64,000 bases of DNA. It comes from Clostridiaceae bacterium (GTDB lineage: Bacteria; Bacillota; Clostridia; TANB77; CAG-508). Location: assembly GCA_021771025.1 (NCBI GenBank), contig JAETPW010000001.1, forward strand, positions 62,001 through 126,000, written 5' to 3'. Below the pieces are notes generated by a model. It saw only the letters and a list, made by a program, of their open reading frames with translations, was not told where the DNA came from and did no database searches. The position numbers and the translations under genes are program-made. This document shows positions 55,231 through 63,976 of the stretch, in pieces; the stretch's first letter is position 1; every line of letters starts with the position of its first letter.

Positions 55231-56238
55231 CTATGTTATATTACTATTTTCTTGCTGAGATGAAGTATTGGTATGACTAGTATTTTGATTCGTTTGATTT
55301 TCTTTTGTAGTATTTTCTACCGAGGTATGGTTTGAGTTTGTTTGGCTATTGGATGATGTATTTGTATTTGTATTTGTTGTATTACTATTTGTATTATTGC
55401 TATTGGTGTGATTGGTTGTTTGGTTATGATTGGTATTTGCCGTATTGTTGTTTTGATTTTGGTTAGCTGCAGGTGATGTGTTATTTACCTCGGTATTTGT
55501 ATTTTCTTTAGATGATGTTATGTGATTTTGAGAAGATATATCATTAAAGTTTAATTCTAATTCATTGTTTGGCGTATTTGTGTTTGAATTAGTATTAGTT
55601 TTGTTACTATTAGTGGTTTTATCCGTATTATTTTTTGTTTCTGATCCAGAATGTTTTGTACATAGTTTTGGGGAGGTTCCCCATAAGAAAAATTCTTCGT
55701 ATGTTGTTGGACATCCACTTCTTGCTTTTTCTCCTGTTTCGGAACAAATTACACAAGTAGATATACCACTAGGTTGTATAAAAGTACATTTAGGAAGATT
55801 GGTATGCAATTTTCTCATGACATTGGCCCAAATTATTCCAGCAGAATTTTTTTGCCAATATTCTATAGTTTCATTTTGATCAAACCCAAACCAAGTAACT
55901 GCGGTATAGTAAGGAGTAAAGCCACAAAGCCATCGATCAAAATCATCATCGGTTGTTCCTGTTTTAGCAGCAACATCGATTCCAGATAGAGGACAATAAG
56001 TCGCTGTGCCATTTGCTCCCTCTACTGGCTGAGTTAATAGTTCTTTCAGAATATACGCTACTTGCTTAGAAAATACTCGTTTTGTTTTTGGCTTTCGTTC
56101 TAATATTGTTTTTCCTTCTGCACTAGTTATTTTTGTATAAAATAGTGGTTCGATATACATTCCATCATTAGCAATGGTTTGATATGCTCCTGCCATTTCT
56201 AGAGGACTGATTCCTTTTTCAAGCCCTCCTAGGGATAA
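55231..56238 (-). pseudogene. class A penicillin-binding protein, 3' part cut off by the recombinase element
   Basis: Opens mid-protein at LSLGGLEKGISPLEMAGAYQ and includes the transpeptidase motif AAKTGTTDDDFDRWLCGFTP, so it is the C-terminal third of a PBP1A-type peptidoglycan synthase. A cysteine-containing segment (STCVICSETGEKARSGCP) follows, then about 130 residues almost wholly Asn, Thr and Ser. The catalytic Ser motif and the glycosyltransferase domain must lie on the far side of the element, beyond the window. An ATG at 56196 could start only a non-functional fragment. Confidence 0.85.
56224..56238. other. proposed left attachment site in the PBP gene
   Basis: TTATCCCTAGGAGGG (minus strand), coding LSLGG, where the PBP frame ends and the recombinase 3' end begins. 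A near match lies at 57987-58001. Confidence 0.5.
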
Positions 56239-57974
56239 AGCCAGACTTTCATCTTGTGTTGTTTCTCTCTGGTTGCAGTATTATTTGAATGTTGTTTATC
56301 GCTCATAGCAGTATTTTTTATCGCTTGATTATCGCTCATAATTGTAAATTTATCTTTGCAATTAATTTCTGTTCCATTTTTACAAATAAACCTTATTGTA
56401 TAAGGTTTTATTGTGCCATTTTCTAATGTTTCTCCTATTACAACTTTATCAATTAAGCATTCAAACACATCTTTATCAAACTTCGGCATTATATCTATAT
56501 TTTTAAATAAACTTTTAAACTTGTTTAATCTTTGCTTAATACTTTCTGTTCTGTTTGTTTCTTTTAGTAGACTTTCTATTTTCTGCTCTATTTTAAGTAA
56601 GTCTACATTTAAGTTATCAAACTTTTCTGTATATTGTTCTTTATTGATTTTGCCTTCTAAATTTAGTTCTAATAAATTAGCAAGTTTTTTGTTTATTTTT
56701 TCTTTGTCTTTTTCTAGTTTTATTACTATTGTTTCTGTAGTATTTTCTTTTAAGACTTTTTCTATCTTTTCTAAAAAGTTTTCTACTACTTTTCTGTTAT
56801 CATTACAGAGTATTCTATAACCTTGTACAAAACAATCTTCTAATATTTCTTCTGGAATTACTTTACAATGTGGGCATTCTTCTTTTCCATGTTTTGCTCT
56901 TTTGATACATTGCCATACTGCTTTTGCACAATTTCTATTTGCATTCCAATTTCTTTTTGTTAATAAACTACCACAAAAACCACAATATAATTTACTACTA
57001 AAAGGATATTTCTTACTATAGTTATCGTTTCTTCTTCCTGTTTCTCTGTTACCTGCTCTTTTTGTTCTTACTTCTTGCACTCTATCAAATAGTTCTTTGC
57101 TAATAATTGGCTCATGGTGTTCTTTTAAATAATGCTTATCTACTTCTCCTAAATTGCTTAGTCTTTTATGTGATATTGGATCTATTGTAAATGTTTTTCC
57201 CATTAGCACATCTCCAATATATTTTTCATTTTTTAATATTCCTCTTATTGTTGATTCGCACCATTTTGTTGCACCTTTTGGAGTTTTTATTCCTTTAGCA
57301 GTTAGTTCTTTTGCTATTGTACTTGAGCCAACTCCTTCAACATATCTTTCAAACATGTATCTTACAACTTCTGCTTCTTCTTCATTAATTGTTATTTCTT
57401 TTGTTTCAAGATTGTAGTTATAGCCATAACAACCATTATAACCAATTAGTTCTCCTCTGTCTTTTTTCATTTTCAAGCCTAATAGTACATGTGAAGATAT
57501 GTTTTCACTTTCTTGTTGTGCCATTGCACTTAATAAAGTTAATACTAATTCTCCTTGTCCTGAACCTGTATTGATATTTTCTTCTTCAAATAGAATTGCA
57601 ATATTTTTCTCTTTTAACATTCTTACATATTTTAAAGTATCTAATGTGTTTCTAGCAAATCTTGATATGGATTTTGTTAGTATCATATCAATTTTTCCTT
57701 CCATTGAATCTTGTATCATTCTCATAAAGTTTGTTCTTTTAAAATCTAAAGTACCACTTATTGCTTCATCTGCATATATTCCTGCAAATTGCCATTCTGA
57801 TTTACTATTTATTTTTTCATCATAATACTTTAATTGTGATTGATAACTATTTAATTGTTCTTCGTTGTCTGTACTAACTCTACAATATGCACAAACTCTT
57901 AGTCTTTCTTTTATTGTTGTTCCTGTTACTCTGGTGATTCTTCCATTTGTTTTCTCTATGACTTGAATTTCCAT
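56229..57974 (-). CDS. large serine recombinase
   Basis: 581 residues. N-terminal resolvase domain with the catalytic Ser in RVCAYCRVSTD near residue 34, then AISGTLDFKRTNFMRMIQDS and SRFARNTLDTLKYVR; the recombinase domain (TAKGIKTPKGATKWCESTIR); the zinc ribbon (LYCGFCGSLLTKRN, CPHC); and a coiled coil near 390-470. The last residues (HKMKVWLYP) run across the attachment site, into what was PBP sequence. It catalyses site-specific integration and excision. Its ribosome site is GGAGG at 57980-57984. Confidence 0.93.
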   Translation of the reverse strand: MEIQVIEKTNGRITRVTGTTIKERLRVCAYCRVSTDNEEQLNSYQSQLKYYDEKINSKSEWQFAGIYADEAISGTLDFKRTNFMRMIQDSMEGKIDMILTKSISRFARNTLDTLKYVRMLKEKNIAILFEEENINTGSGQGELVLTLLSAMAQQESENISSHVLLGLKMKKDRGELIGYNGCYGYNYNLETKEITINEEEAEVVRYMFERYVEGVGSSTIAKELTAKGIKTPKGATKWCESTIRGILKNEKYIGDVLMGKTFTIDPISHKRLSNLGEVDKHYLKEHHEPIISKELFDRVQEVRTKRAGNRETGRRNDNYSKKYPFSSKLYCGFCGSLLTKRNWNANRNCAKAVWQCIKRAKHGKEECPHCKVIPEEILEDCFVQGYRILCNDNRKVVENFLEKIEKVLKENTTETIVIKLEKDKEKINKKLANLLELNLEGKINKEQYTEKFDNLNVDLLKIEQKIESLLKETNRTESIKQRLNKFKSLFKNIDIMPKFDKDVFECLIDKVVIGETLENGTIKPYTIRFICKNGTEINCKDKFTIMSDNQAIKNTAMSDKQHSNNTATREKQHKMKVWLYP

Positions 57975-57979
57975 TTAAA

Positions 57980-58001
57980 CCTCCATTCCGCCTAGAGATA
58001 A
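57980..58001. other. second PBP-like attachment sequence
   Basis: Minus strand TTATCTCTAGGCGGAATGGAGG reads LSLGGME in frame, close to LSLGGLE of the interrupted PBP, and includes the recombinase ribosome site. It is either attP-derived or a junction of two tandem insertions. Confidence 0.45.
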
Positions 58002-58047
58002 AACTTAATAATTTTATATCATTTTTTTAGTAAAAAGTAAATTGAAT

Positions 58048-58224
58048 TTATAAAAGTTTGTAATCTTTTAAGATTTTTCTTTTAATTTCTTGTTGCTCTG
58101 CTTCTGTTATCAAGTTTCCTCTAAACAAATTATTTAAGAGTGATAATTCCATGCTACAATTTAGCATAGTATTATCTTTTAAGTTGTTAGAATTATTAAT
58201 TTCAATATTATAATCATGTAGCAT
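58048..58224 (-). CDS. SHOCT-like short protein
   Basis: 58 residues; the C-terminal part SLLNNLFRGNLITEAEQQEI then KRKILKDYKLL has the pattern of the short SHOCT motif (helix, Gly, I-T-x-x-E, K-x-x-x-L). AAAAGGAGTAATTTC precedes the ATG. It lies 73 bases upstream of the recombinase and is probably in one transcript with it, as in other serine-recombinase elements. Confidence 0.6.
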   Translation of the reverse strand: MLHDYNIEINNSNNLKDNTMLNCSMELSLLNNLFRGNLITEAEQQEIKRKILKDYKLL

Positions 58225-58391
58225 GAAATTACTCCTTTTCTTTAAATTTGAAAAAGAAAAAGAACAAAGAAACTAGAATCTTTCTAATCTCTTTGCTCTT
58301 TCTTTTCATGCTATCATTATATTATCGTGTTTTTATAAAATCAATTCCCTTTTTATTCCCTATTTTCTTTGTGAATTATGTTAATTTACAA

Positions 58392-59241
58392 AGTACACTT
58401 AGTGTACTAATTATCATATTTATTAAAACGCACTACTTCTTTATAACTTCTTAACTCTTTCGCAGGTAGTTCTTCGTTATCATCTTTATATCCTAATGTT
58501 AGTAATGCTATTAATTCTATATTATCTGGTAACTTTAATATTTCTCTAGAAATTTCCTTATCTTTAATATGTTTTTGATAATTTATAAAACAACTTAAAA
58601 CACAACTACCAATTCCAAAACTCTCTGCTGCTATTATCATATTTTCAATAGATAAAGCAGAACTTAATATATATTCTTCATATTTTGGATCATTGTCTTT
58701 ATTAGCTAATATTGCAATTATAATAGGAGCATCTTTTATAAACTGTCTGTCCTCATAATTTAATGATAACCTTTCTTTAGTTTCTTTATTGTTTATTATA
58801 ATATATTCTGTTACTTGGCAATCTGGTTTTGGTTTACCTCCAAATGGAGCATTTCTACCACAATTTATTATATTTTCTATTATATCATCTGAAATATTTT
58901 TATTTAAATATTTTCTATGACTTCTTCTATTCATTATAAAATTTACCACATCATTATTATCTTCATACATATATTTTGACCTCCTCAAAAATATTTATAT
59001 CATATTTTGTAATATTTTTCTAGTAGTACACTAAGTGAACTAACAAAATTTAGATTTAGTTCACTTGGTGTACTTGAAAATTTTTTACTTTTTTTCACAT
59101 TCACTTAGTGAACTTACTTTATGAAAATCAGTACACTTGGTGAACTTTTGCCTAAAATGAGTGAACTTTTTCCAATTTTTAGTTCACTATTTTCAATTTT
59201 AACGAAGAATAGCAGGTTTGAGCCAGTTCACTCGGTGAATT
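58392..59241. repeat. array of 17-bp palindromes AGTWCACTNRGTGWACT
   Basis: Full or nearly full sites at 58392-58408, 59025-59041, 59058-59074, 59098-59114, 59130-59146 and 59225-59241, half sites at 59160-59167 and 59181-59188. Within the upstream group the spacing is mostly 30-40 bases, about three helical turns. They fill the front of the 58971-59530 gap. They may be operators, origin iterons, or partition sites. Confidence 0.75.
58407..58970 (-). CDS. nitroreductase family protein
   Basis: 187 residues, an FMN-dependent NAD(P)H oxidoreductase. RRSHRKYLNKNISDDIIENI near the start and IGSCVLSCFINYQ, LIALLTLGYKDDNEELPAKE near the end are the family marks. Substrate unknown. ATG 58970 has GAGGAGGTCAAAAT; 58988 is too early. 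A 17-bp palindrome overlaps its stop codon and several more lie upstream, so it may be controlled by whatever binds them. Confidence 0.85.
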   Translation of the reverse strand: MYEDNNDVVNFIMNRRSHRKYLNKNISDDIIENIINCGRNAPFGGKPKPDCQVTEYIIINNKETKERLSLNYEDRQFIKDAPIIIAILANKDNDPKYEEYILSSALSIENMIIAAESFGIGSCVLSCFINYQKHIKDKEISREILKLPDNIELIALLTLGYKDDNEELPAKELRSYKEVVRFNKYDN

Positions 59242-59269
59242 TCTGCATCATATTTGCTTAAAATTTTTG

Positions 59270-59365
59270 TTTCTTTATTAACTCTTGAAGGCTTGACCTT
59301 CAATGTGTATAGGCGATATGTTAATACCGCTTTCCTGCCCTCATTTTTAATGAGGTATTTTTCGT
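59270..59365 (+). ncRNA. possible small structured RNA or terminator pair
   Basis: TTGAAGG/CCTTCAA hairpin at 59284-59302, then a conserved-looking GGCGATATGTTAATACCGC, then CCTCATT-TTT-AATGAGG followed by TATTTTT (59339-59362). No promoter was confirmed. Confidence 0.3.
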
Positions 59366-59430
59366 TTCAATAGTACTTATGTCTACTTAATTAAATATAC
59401 TTATCCTTAAATCCTCTTAGTTGAAAAAAT

Positions 59431-59507
59431 AATGTGCTTTTAAAATTAAGTCAAGGTTGTGCGACAGCACATGTATTTAACTTTGACTTGATTTTATAAA
59501 GCACATT
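59431..59507. terminator. long imperfect hairpin before the metallo-hydrolase stop
   Basis: AATGTGCTTTTAAAATTAAG then TCAAGGTT pairs with the complement at 59479-59507; a small GTGC/GCAC hairpin is in the loop. It lies just past the gene at 59531-60337. Confidence 0.55.
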
Positions 59508-59530
59508 AGAATTGTATATAAAGGATATTT

Positions 59531-60337
59531 CTATATATTTATTTCTAATCCTACACCCACTTCATTTATTTTCATTTGCTTAGCCATTTCAATTTTAGCT
59601 TTTAATGATACACAATGACAAGGATATAACAATTGTATTGAATTTTCCTTAAGATATTCTATTGTTTTGTCTAATCTTTTATTTGTATCAAATAAGTGAA
59701 ATCCTCCGATTACTCCATATATTCTATTATCTTCACAAATTTTTTTAGCATATTCAATAATATTACATATCCCACTATGAGAGCATCCTGTTATAATAAA
59801 CAATCCCTTTTCACTCTTATATACTATTGCTGTGTCATCATTTACAAAATCATTTATCATATTTTTCCCTTTTTTGCACTTTCCTATAATTTCTCTTCTT
59901 TCAAAATTATTGCTTTGTGGTATTTCTCCTAAAAATATTATATTTTCGCTAATTTTTAGAGGTAAGTTTGTTAATTTTAAATCACAGACTTTTGCTAAAT
60001 TTTCTTCTGTCATTGATGTACCTATATACTCAGAACCACATATTTTTTCATATAAACATTCTGTATGTGAAATCAATTCTACATTTTTGTTATTAATATT
60101 ATCGAATAAATATGTTAATCCTCCTGTATGATCATTATGTCCATGTGAAATGACTATTTTATTTATTTCGTTTAAATCGATATTCATCTTCTGAGCATTC
60201 TTTAAAAATGCATCTGAATATCCTACATCAAATAATATCTTTGTATTACTATCTTCTATGTAATAGCTTACAGCTGGTTCTCCTAAATAATAATTATCAA
60301 TAAAAGTATTATTGTCTTCTAAAACTCTTAATTTCAT
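59531..60337 (-). CDS. MBL-fold metallo-hydrolase
   Basis: 268 residues. Zinc motif ISHGHNDHTGG near residue 73, GTSMTEENLAKV, and GCSHSGICNIIEYAKKI near 187, the pattern of the family that includes archaeal dihydropterin synthase-like (MptN-type) enzymes. Annotated relatives are mostly of unknown substrate. ATG 60337 follows GCGAGGTATAGAA. Part of the leftward gene run of the element. Confidence 0.85.
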   Translation of the reverse strand: MKLRVLEDNNTFIDNYYLGEPAVSYYIEDSNTKILFDVGYSDAFLKNAQKMNIDLNEINKIVISHGHNDHTGGLTYLFDNINNKNVELISHTECLYEKICGSEYIGTSMTEENLAKVCDLKLTNLPLKISENIIFLGEIPQSNNFERREIIGKCKKGKNMINDFVNDDTAIVYKSEKGLFIITGCSHSGICNIIEYAKKICEDNRIYGVIGGFHLFDTNKRLDKTIEYLKENSIQLLYPCHCVSLKAKIEMAKQMKINEVGVGLEINI

Positions 60338-60363
60338 TTCTATACCTCGCATAAATTAATTTT

Positions 60364-60543
60364 TTATATTTGCATTGAATATGCTATACTTTTTACCTTA
60401 AATCCAAATTCTTCATAAACTTTTATAGCCTTTTCATTTTCTTTATTTACAGTTAAATATAAATCTGTACAATTATCTTCTTTTGCAAATTTTCTTGCAT
60501 ATTCTAATAATTCTGTTCCTATTATCAATATAAATTTAGGCAT
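60364..60543 (-). pseudogene. GNAT acetyltransferase, C-terminal fragment
   Basis: 59 codons: ELLEYARKFAKEDNCTDLYL then TVNKENEKAIKVYEEFGFKV, the last strand-helix-strand of a GNAT fold. The acetyl-CoA loop (RxxGxG/A) is missing. An ATG is present, but the product would lack the cofactor site. Confidence 0.6.
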
Positions 60544-60561
60544 TTAAATCTTCTCATTTTT

Positions 60562-61110
60562 TTATAAGTTTATCCAATATCTCTGTATAACACCAGATTT
60601 TGAAAGTTCAACTTCATCTATAACTTCATTTTCTAATATACCACCATTGGCTTGAATTGTTTTATATGAACCTATATTATCTTTATCGCAAGTTACTAAA
60701 ACTCTATGTAATCCATACTCTTTACACTCTTCTAATACTAGCCTTAACATTTCTTTTGCATATCCTTTTCTTCTTTCTTCAGGTAAAACACTATATCCAA
60801 TATTTCCACCATAGTTTAGAAGAAATTCTGATAATCTATGTCTAAAATCAATTATACCAACTAATTTATTATCGGATTTCCTAATAGCCAAATATACTGT
60901 TGATGGAGTATATCCCTTTCCATATTTTTTAGATAATCTATTATCAAAATCTATCCATTCCTCATAAGTTTCACATTCTTCTAGTCCTGAACAACCATCA
61001 AAAGATTCATCATTTTCTAAAAATACTTTTCTATAATTCATTACTTGTTCTTTATATTCCATAGTTGGATTTACCAATTTCAAAATATTCTCATTTCCTT
61101 TTATACTCAT
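60562..61110 (-). CDS. GNAT family N-acetyltransferase
   Basis: 182 residues with the acetyl-CoA loop YSVLPEERRKGYAKEMLRLV near residue 110 and LVTCDKDNIGSYKTIQANGG. Resembles the ribosomal-protein or aminoglycoside-type acetyltransferases; substrate open. ATG 61110 has AGGAAGTG before it. It starts 12 bases after the stop of the next GNAT gene, so they are in one operon. Confidence 0.85.
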   Translation of the reverse strand: MSIKGNENILKLVNPTMEYKEQVMNYRKVFLENDESFDGCSGLEECETYEEWIDFDNRLSKKYGKGYTPSTVYLAIRKSDNKLVGIIDFRHRLSEFLLNYGGNIGYSVLPEERRKGYAKEMLRLVLEECKEYGLHRVLVTCDKDNIGSYKTIQANGGILENEVIDEVELSKSGVIQRYWINL

Positions 61111-61122
61111 ATTTATCACTTC

Positions 61123-61539
61123 CTATCTTTCAATTCTTTTTATCATACCATATCCTGTATAGTCAAATGGTATTTTCTTAAATCCACATTTTTCATAAAA
61201 TTCTTCTTTTCCACTTATAGATACTAAATTCATGCTACATTTCTGTCCTTTTTTAGTTTTATTTTCAACTTCTTTTTCTATCTCGTGAATAAGTTTTTTA
61301 CCTATACCATTTTTTTGATATTCTGGATCAACTAGTACATCAACTATTAAATAATATATTCCATCTCCTATTGCTCTTGCCATTCCAATAGTCTTATCTT
61401 TAAAAGTTGCCTTTTTTATAATTATACTATTTTTTATTGCATTTTGTACTACTTCTATATCTTTTGTATCCCAACCAATTTTACTCCTCAAGTTGTTATA
61501 TTCATTTGCACTTAAATTATTTTCTATTTTAATTTCCAT
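61123..61539 (-). CDS. GNAT family N-acetyltransferase
   Basis: 138 residues with VDVLVDPEYQKNGIGKKLIH (acetyl-CoA loop) near 75 and MNLVSISGKEEFYEKCGFKK. Substrate unknown. The start at ATG 61539 follows TAGGAG about ten bases upstream. An earlier in-frame ATG at 61572 falls inside the terminator stem. A separate transcription unit from dinD because of that terminator, unless readthrough occurs. Confidence 0.82.
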   Translation of the reverse strand: MEIKIENNLSANEYNNLRSKIGWDTKDIEVVQNAIKNSIIIKKATFKDKTIGMARAIGDGIYYLIVDVLVDPEYQKNGIGKKLIHEIEKEVENKTKKGQKCSMNLVSISGKEEFYEKCGFKKIPFDYTGYGMIKRIER

Positions 61540-61557
61540 ACCTTTTTTTCTCCTATC

Positions 61558-61604
61558 AAAAAAGCCTCGCAAAAGAATCTTTTAAGACTCCTTTGCAAGA
61601 CTTT
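61558..61604 (-). terminator. terminator after the RT-DinD operon
   Basis: Minus strand: AAAGTCTTGCAAAGGAGTCT pairs imperfectly with AGATTCTTTTGCGAGGCTTT, followed by six T. It lies between dinD and the GNAT genes. 61605-61766 otherwise holds nothing recognised. Confidence 0.65.
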
Positions 61605-61766
61605 ATATACCTTACTTTATAAGTGTAAGTAACATTTCTATTTCTGTTACCCTTTACCGCTCAAAGTTTATTACTTTTAGGTAAACTCTTAAATTATTTT
61701 TTAATTGTAACATATTATTGTAAATCTGTCAAATTTCAAATTTACATAATTTCTCTATTTCTAATT

Positions 61767-62624
61767 TTATTCATCTAACATTAATTTTGTTTTCTTGTCC
61801 TTTAGTCTCTTTAATTGTTCTCTTTCTACTTGTTTAATACTCTTTTCTGGTGTTGGCAAATCTTCTGGCATTGTTCCTCCAATATCTTCTATTGCCTTTC
61901 TTACCTTTGCTCCAACTTCATAATGTGTTGAAGTCGCTTTGCTACAATTATGTATTTTATCCTTCTTTAGTTTTTCTTCTGTTTGAGATATTCTAAATAG
62001 GTTAGCAATTAATTCTGTACTTCCCATAAAGTCTAATATCTTTTCGTTATCTTTTAATTTTTTTCTTTCGTGTATATTCTCTACAGTTAGACCTCCATAT
62101 AGTCCCATATACCCTGCATTTTGAAATTCTGCATATTCTTGGTTTGTTATTACACCTGCATTATGAGCTGCTTCTAATAACATTTGATTCCATTGTTTAA
62201 TATCCCCTCGAATAACTAATCTTTTATTATCTTCGTCCAATTGATTAAAATAATCCGCAACTTCCTGTCTTCTTGTTTGAATTGCAAAATAAGTTTGTCC
62301 TAAAGCAATTGTTTCTTTTCTTGGATCTCCATTTTGTACAATTAAATAACATCCATATCTTGATAATTCATAATCTAACAGCTCCCTTGTAGTATTGCTA
62401 CCTATCTCAACCATTTTCCTGACTTCAGGAAAATGGTCATCAATTTCAAATCCACTATTTTGACATGCTAGTTTTGCTCTATCTATAACTTTAGCAAAAT
62501 TTTCCCACTTCTTATATTGTAAAACTTCACTTAGTTCTCTTGCATTCCAATATTCTGTCCCATCTTCTCTAATCTTTTTTATTTCTTCAAAATTTTTATA
62601 TTCTTCTGCTTGTAAATTTCTCAT
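61767..62624 (-). CDS. dinD: DNA-damage-inducible protein D-like protein
   Basis: 285 residues: FEEIKKIREDGTEYWNAREL then SEVLQYKKWENFAKVIDRAK, the N-terminal BRO-type DNA-binding-like domain, followed by the DinD signature TRELLDYELSRYGCYLIVQN and GDPRKETIALGQTYFAIQTR, and a C-terminal region ending RLKDKKTKLMLDE. E. coli DinD binds RecA filaments and is SOS-induced. The ATG follows the reverse transcriptase stop directly, with AGAGGTGAG inside that gene, so the two are translationally coupled. Confidence 0.85.
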   Translation of the reverse strand: MRNLQAEEYKNFEEIKKIREDGTEYWNARELSEVLQYKKWENFAKVIDRAKLACQNSGFEIDDHFPEVRKMVEIGSNTTRELLDYELSRYGCYLIVQNGDPRKETIALGQTYFAIQTRRQEVADYFNQLDEDNKRLVIRGDIKQWNQMLLEAAHNAGVITNQEYAEFQNAGYMGLYGGLTVENIHERKKLKDNEKILDFMGSTELIANLFRISQTEEKLKKDKIHNCSKATSTHYEVGAKVRKAIEDIGGTMPEDLPTPEKSIKQVEREQLKRLKDKKTKLMLDE

Positions 62625-63923
62625 TTACTCACCTCTTTTACTATTTACATTATCTAATCTTTTATTAAGATTTTTCCATGCATTTCTTACTTGTCTATCA
62701 AACTCTGCATCTTCTTTAAAAATATCTTTTGCCCTATTTACATATGATAAAAAATTTCCTTCTTTTATCTTTTTTGTATTTGCTCCTAAATGAGAATATT
62801 GCTTATAAATCTTTCTTCTTCCAATATTCCTATTCAGTTTATTGCTATATCTATTTATTGTCTTTACTCTAGCATACATTTTCGTATAAAATTTTGAAAC
62901 TGTCTTTTCTATAATCTTTATCTTATTTCCATCATAGCTGAATCCTAAATAATTAATTTTTGCATTTTTATTTATTATTTCTAAATTTTCTTTATTTAAT
63001 TCAGCTATACTAGCATTGCATTTTACAAAATATTTTGTTTTCTTTTCACTTAGTTTTAAATTAGGAATACTATTTACCAAGATTCTTATTTGATTGCAGA
63101 TTTGTTTTCTTTGTTCAATATTAGGAATTGCTATAAATATATCATCTGAATATCTTCTATATATTCCATTATGCGATGTTATTAAATTATTAATTAAACT
63201 ATCAAATTTAATCATATAAATATTTGATAGTATAGCACTTATTGGAGAACCTTGTACAATTCCAAAATCTTCTTTATTATTATTCAGTAATTTCTTTTTT
63301 ATTTTTCTAAACTCTTTTATTTCAAAGAATCTATTAATTTTGCTTAATTCTTTTTCTTCTATATTAATTTCTTTTAAGATATCCTCTAACTCTATATATG
63401 AAAATTTACATACATTTTTTAATACTTTGTATAAATCTATTGGTATTCTGTCTTTTTCAAGTACATATTTAATATTTTGCTTTAAATATTCATGATTTAA
63501 TGTATCAAAAAAGTTTGAAAAATCTGAAACAATAATAAATGCTTCTTTTTGTTCTTTTAAAAACATCATTACTTCATGAGCAAAATGAATATTACTTTTA
63601 TGAAGATTGGTTCTGTATGCTATTACTGCTCTATTCAATCCTAGCTTTTTAACTTTTCTATTATATCTTTCATTTAATAAATAACTATAATATTGATAAA
63701 TATATCTATCTATATGAGAAGCATAATATATTTCTCTTTCTTTATATTGGCATTCTTCTCCATTATATTTTCTTCTTTTATCTGTATAATGTATGAATGG
63801 AAAAAAAGGATGTTTTTCTACAGATTCTTTGTTCATTACATATGGAATATATTTTCTATAATTATTCTTTTTATTATCAAAATGAGAATAATTTTTTACT
63901 TTAAATACTTTTTCTTTTTTCAT
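62625..63923 (-). CDS. reverse transcriptase, defence-type candidate
   Basis: 432 residues. RT motifs in order: an N-terminal helical region (YYASHIDRYIYQYYSYLLNE), motif A IIVSDFSNFFDTLNHEYLKQ near 150, motif B GIVQGSPISAILSNIYMIKF near 230, the catalytic YRRYSDDIFIAI near 258, and INYLGFSYDGNKIKII near 325. No maturase or endonuclease domain and no intron ends nearby, so it is not a typical group II intron ORF. Length and isolation fit retron or unknown-group/DRT/Abi-type RTs. A structured stretch lies directly upstream. Ribosome site is weak (TTGGA). Confidence 0.85.
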   Translation of the reverse strand: MKKEKVFKVKNYSHFDNKKNNYRKYIPYVMNKESVEKHPFFPFIHYTDKRRKYNGEECQYKEREIYYASHIDRYIYQYYSYLLNERYNRKVKKLGLNRAVIAYRTNLHKSNIHFAHEVMMFLKEQKEAFIIVSDFSNFFDTLNHEYLKQNIKYVLEKDRIPIDLYKVLKNVCKFSYIELEDILKEINIEEKELSKINRFFEIKEFRKIKKKLLNNNKEDFGIVQGSPISAILSNIYMIKFDSLINNLITSHNGIYRRYSDDIFIAIPNIEQRKQICNQIRILVNSIPNLKLSEKKTKYFVKCNASIAELNKENLEIINKNAKINYLGFSYDGNKIKIIEKTVSKFYTKMYARVKTINRYSNKLNRNIGRRKIYKQYSHLGANTKKIKEGNFLSYVNRAKDIFKEDAEFDRQVRNAWKNLNKRLDNVNSKRGE

Positions 63924-63937
63924 ATAAAATCCAATGC

Positions 63938-63976
63938 CTGTCAGTCTAGACCGATAGATATCTATTTAACTGACAG
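63938..63976 (-). ncRNA. structured 5' region of the reverse transcriptase, cut by window edge
   Basis: CTGTCAGT (minus strand 63976-63969 to 63945-63938) closes on ACTGACAG, with an inner perfect palindrome ATAGATATCTAT at 63954-63965. It lies 15-53 bases before the RT start. It could belong to an RT-associated template RNA or be an operator; the rest is outside the window. Confidence 0.4.

Noticed and set aside
62625..63923. Group II intron-encoded protein
   Set aside because: No maturase X, D or endonuclease domain, and no intron domain V/VI-like structure was seen next to it.
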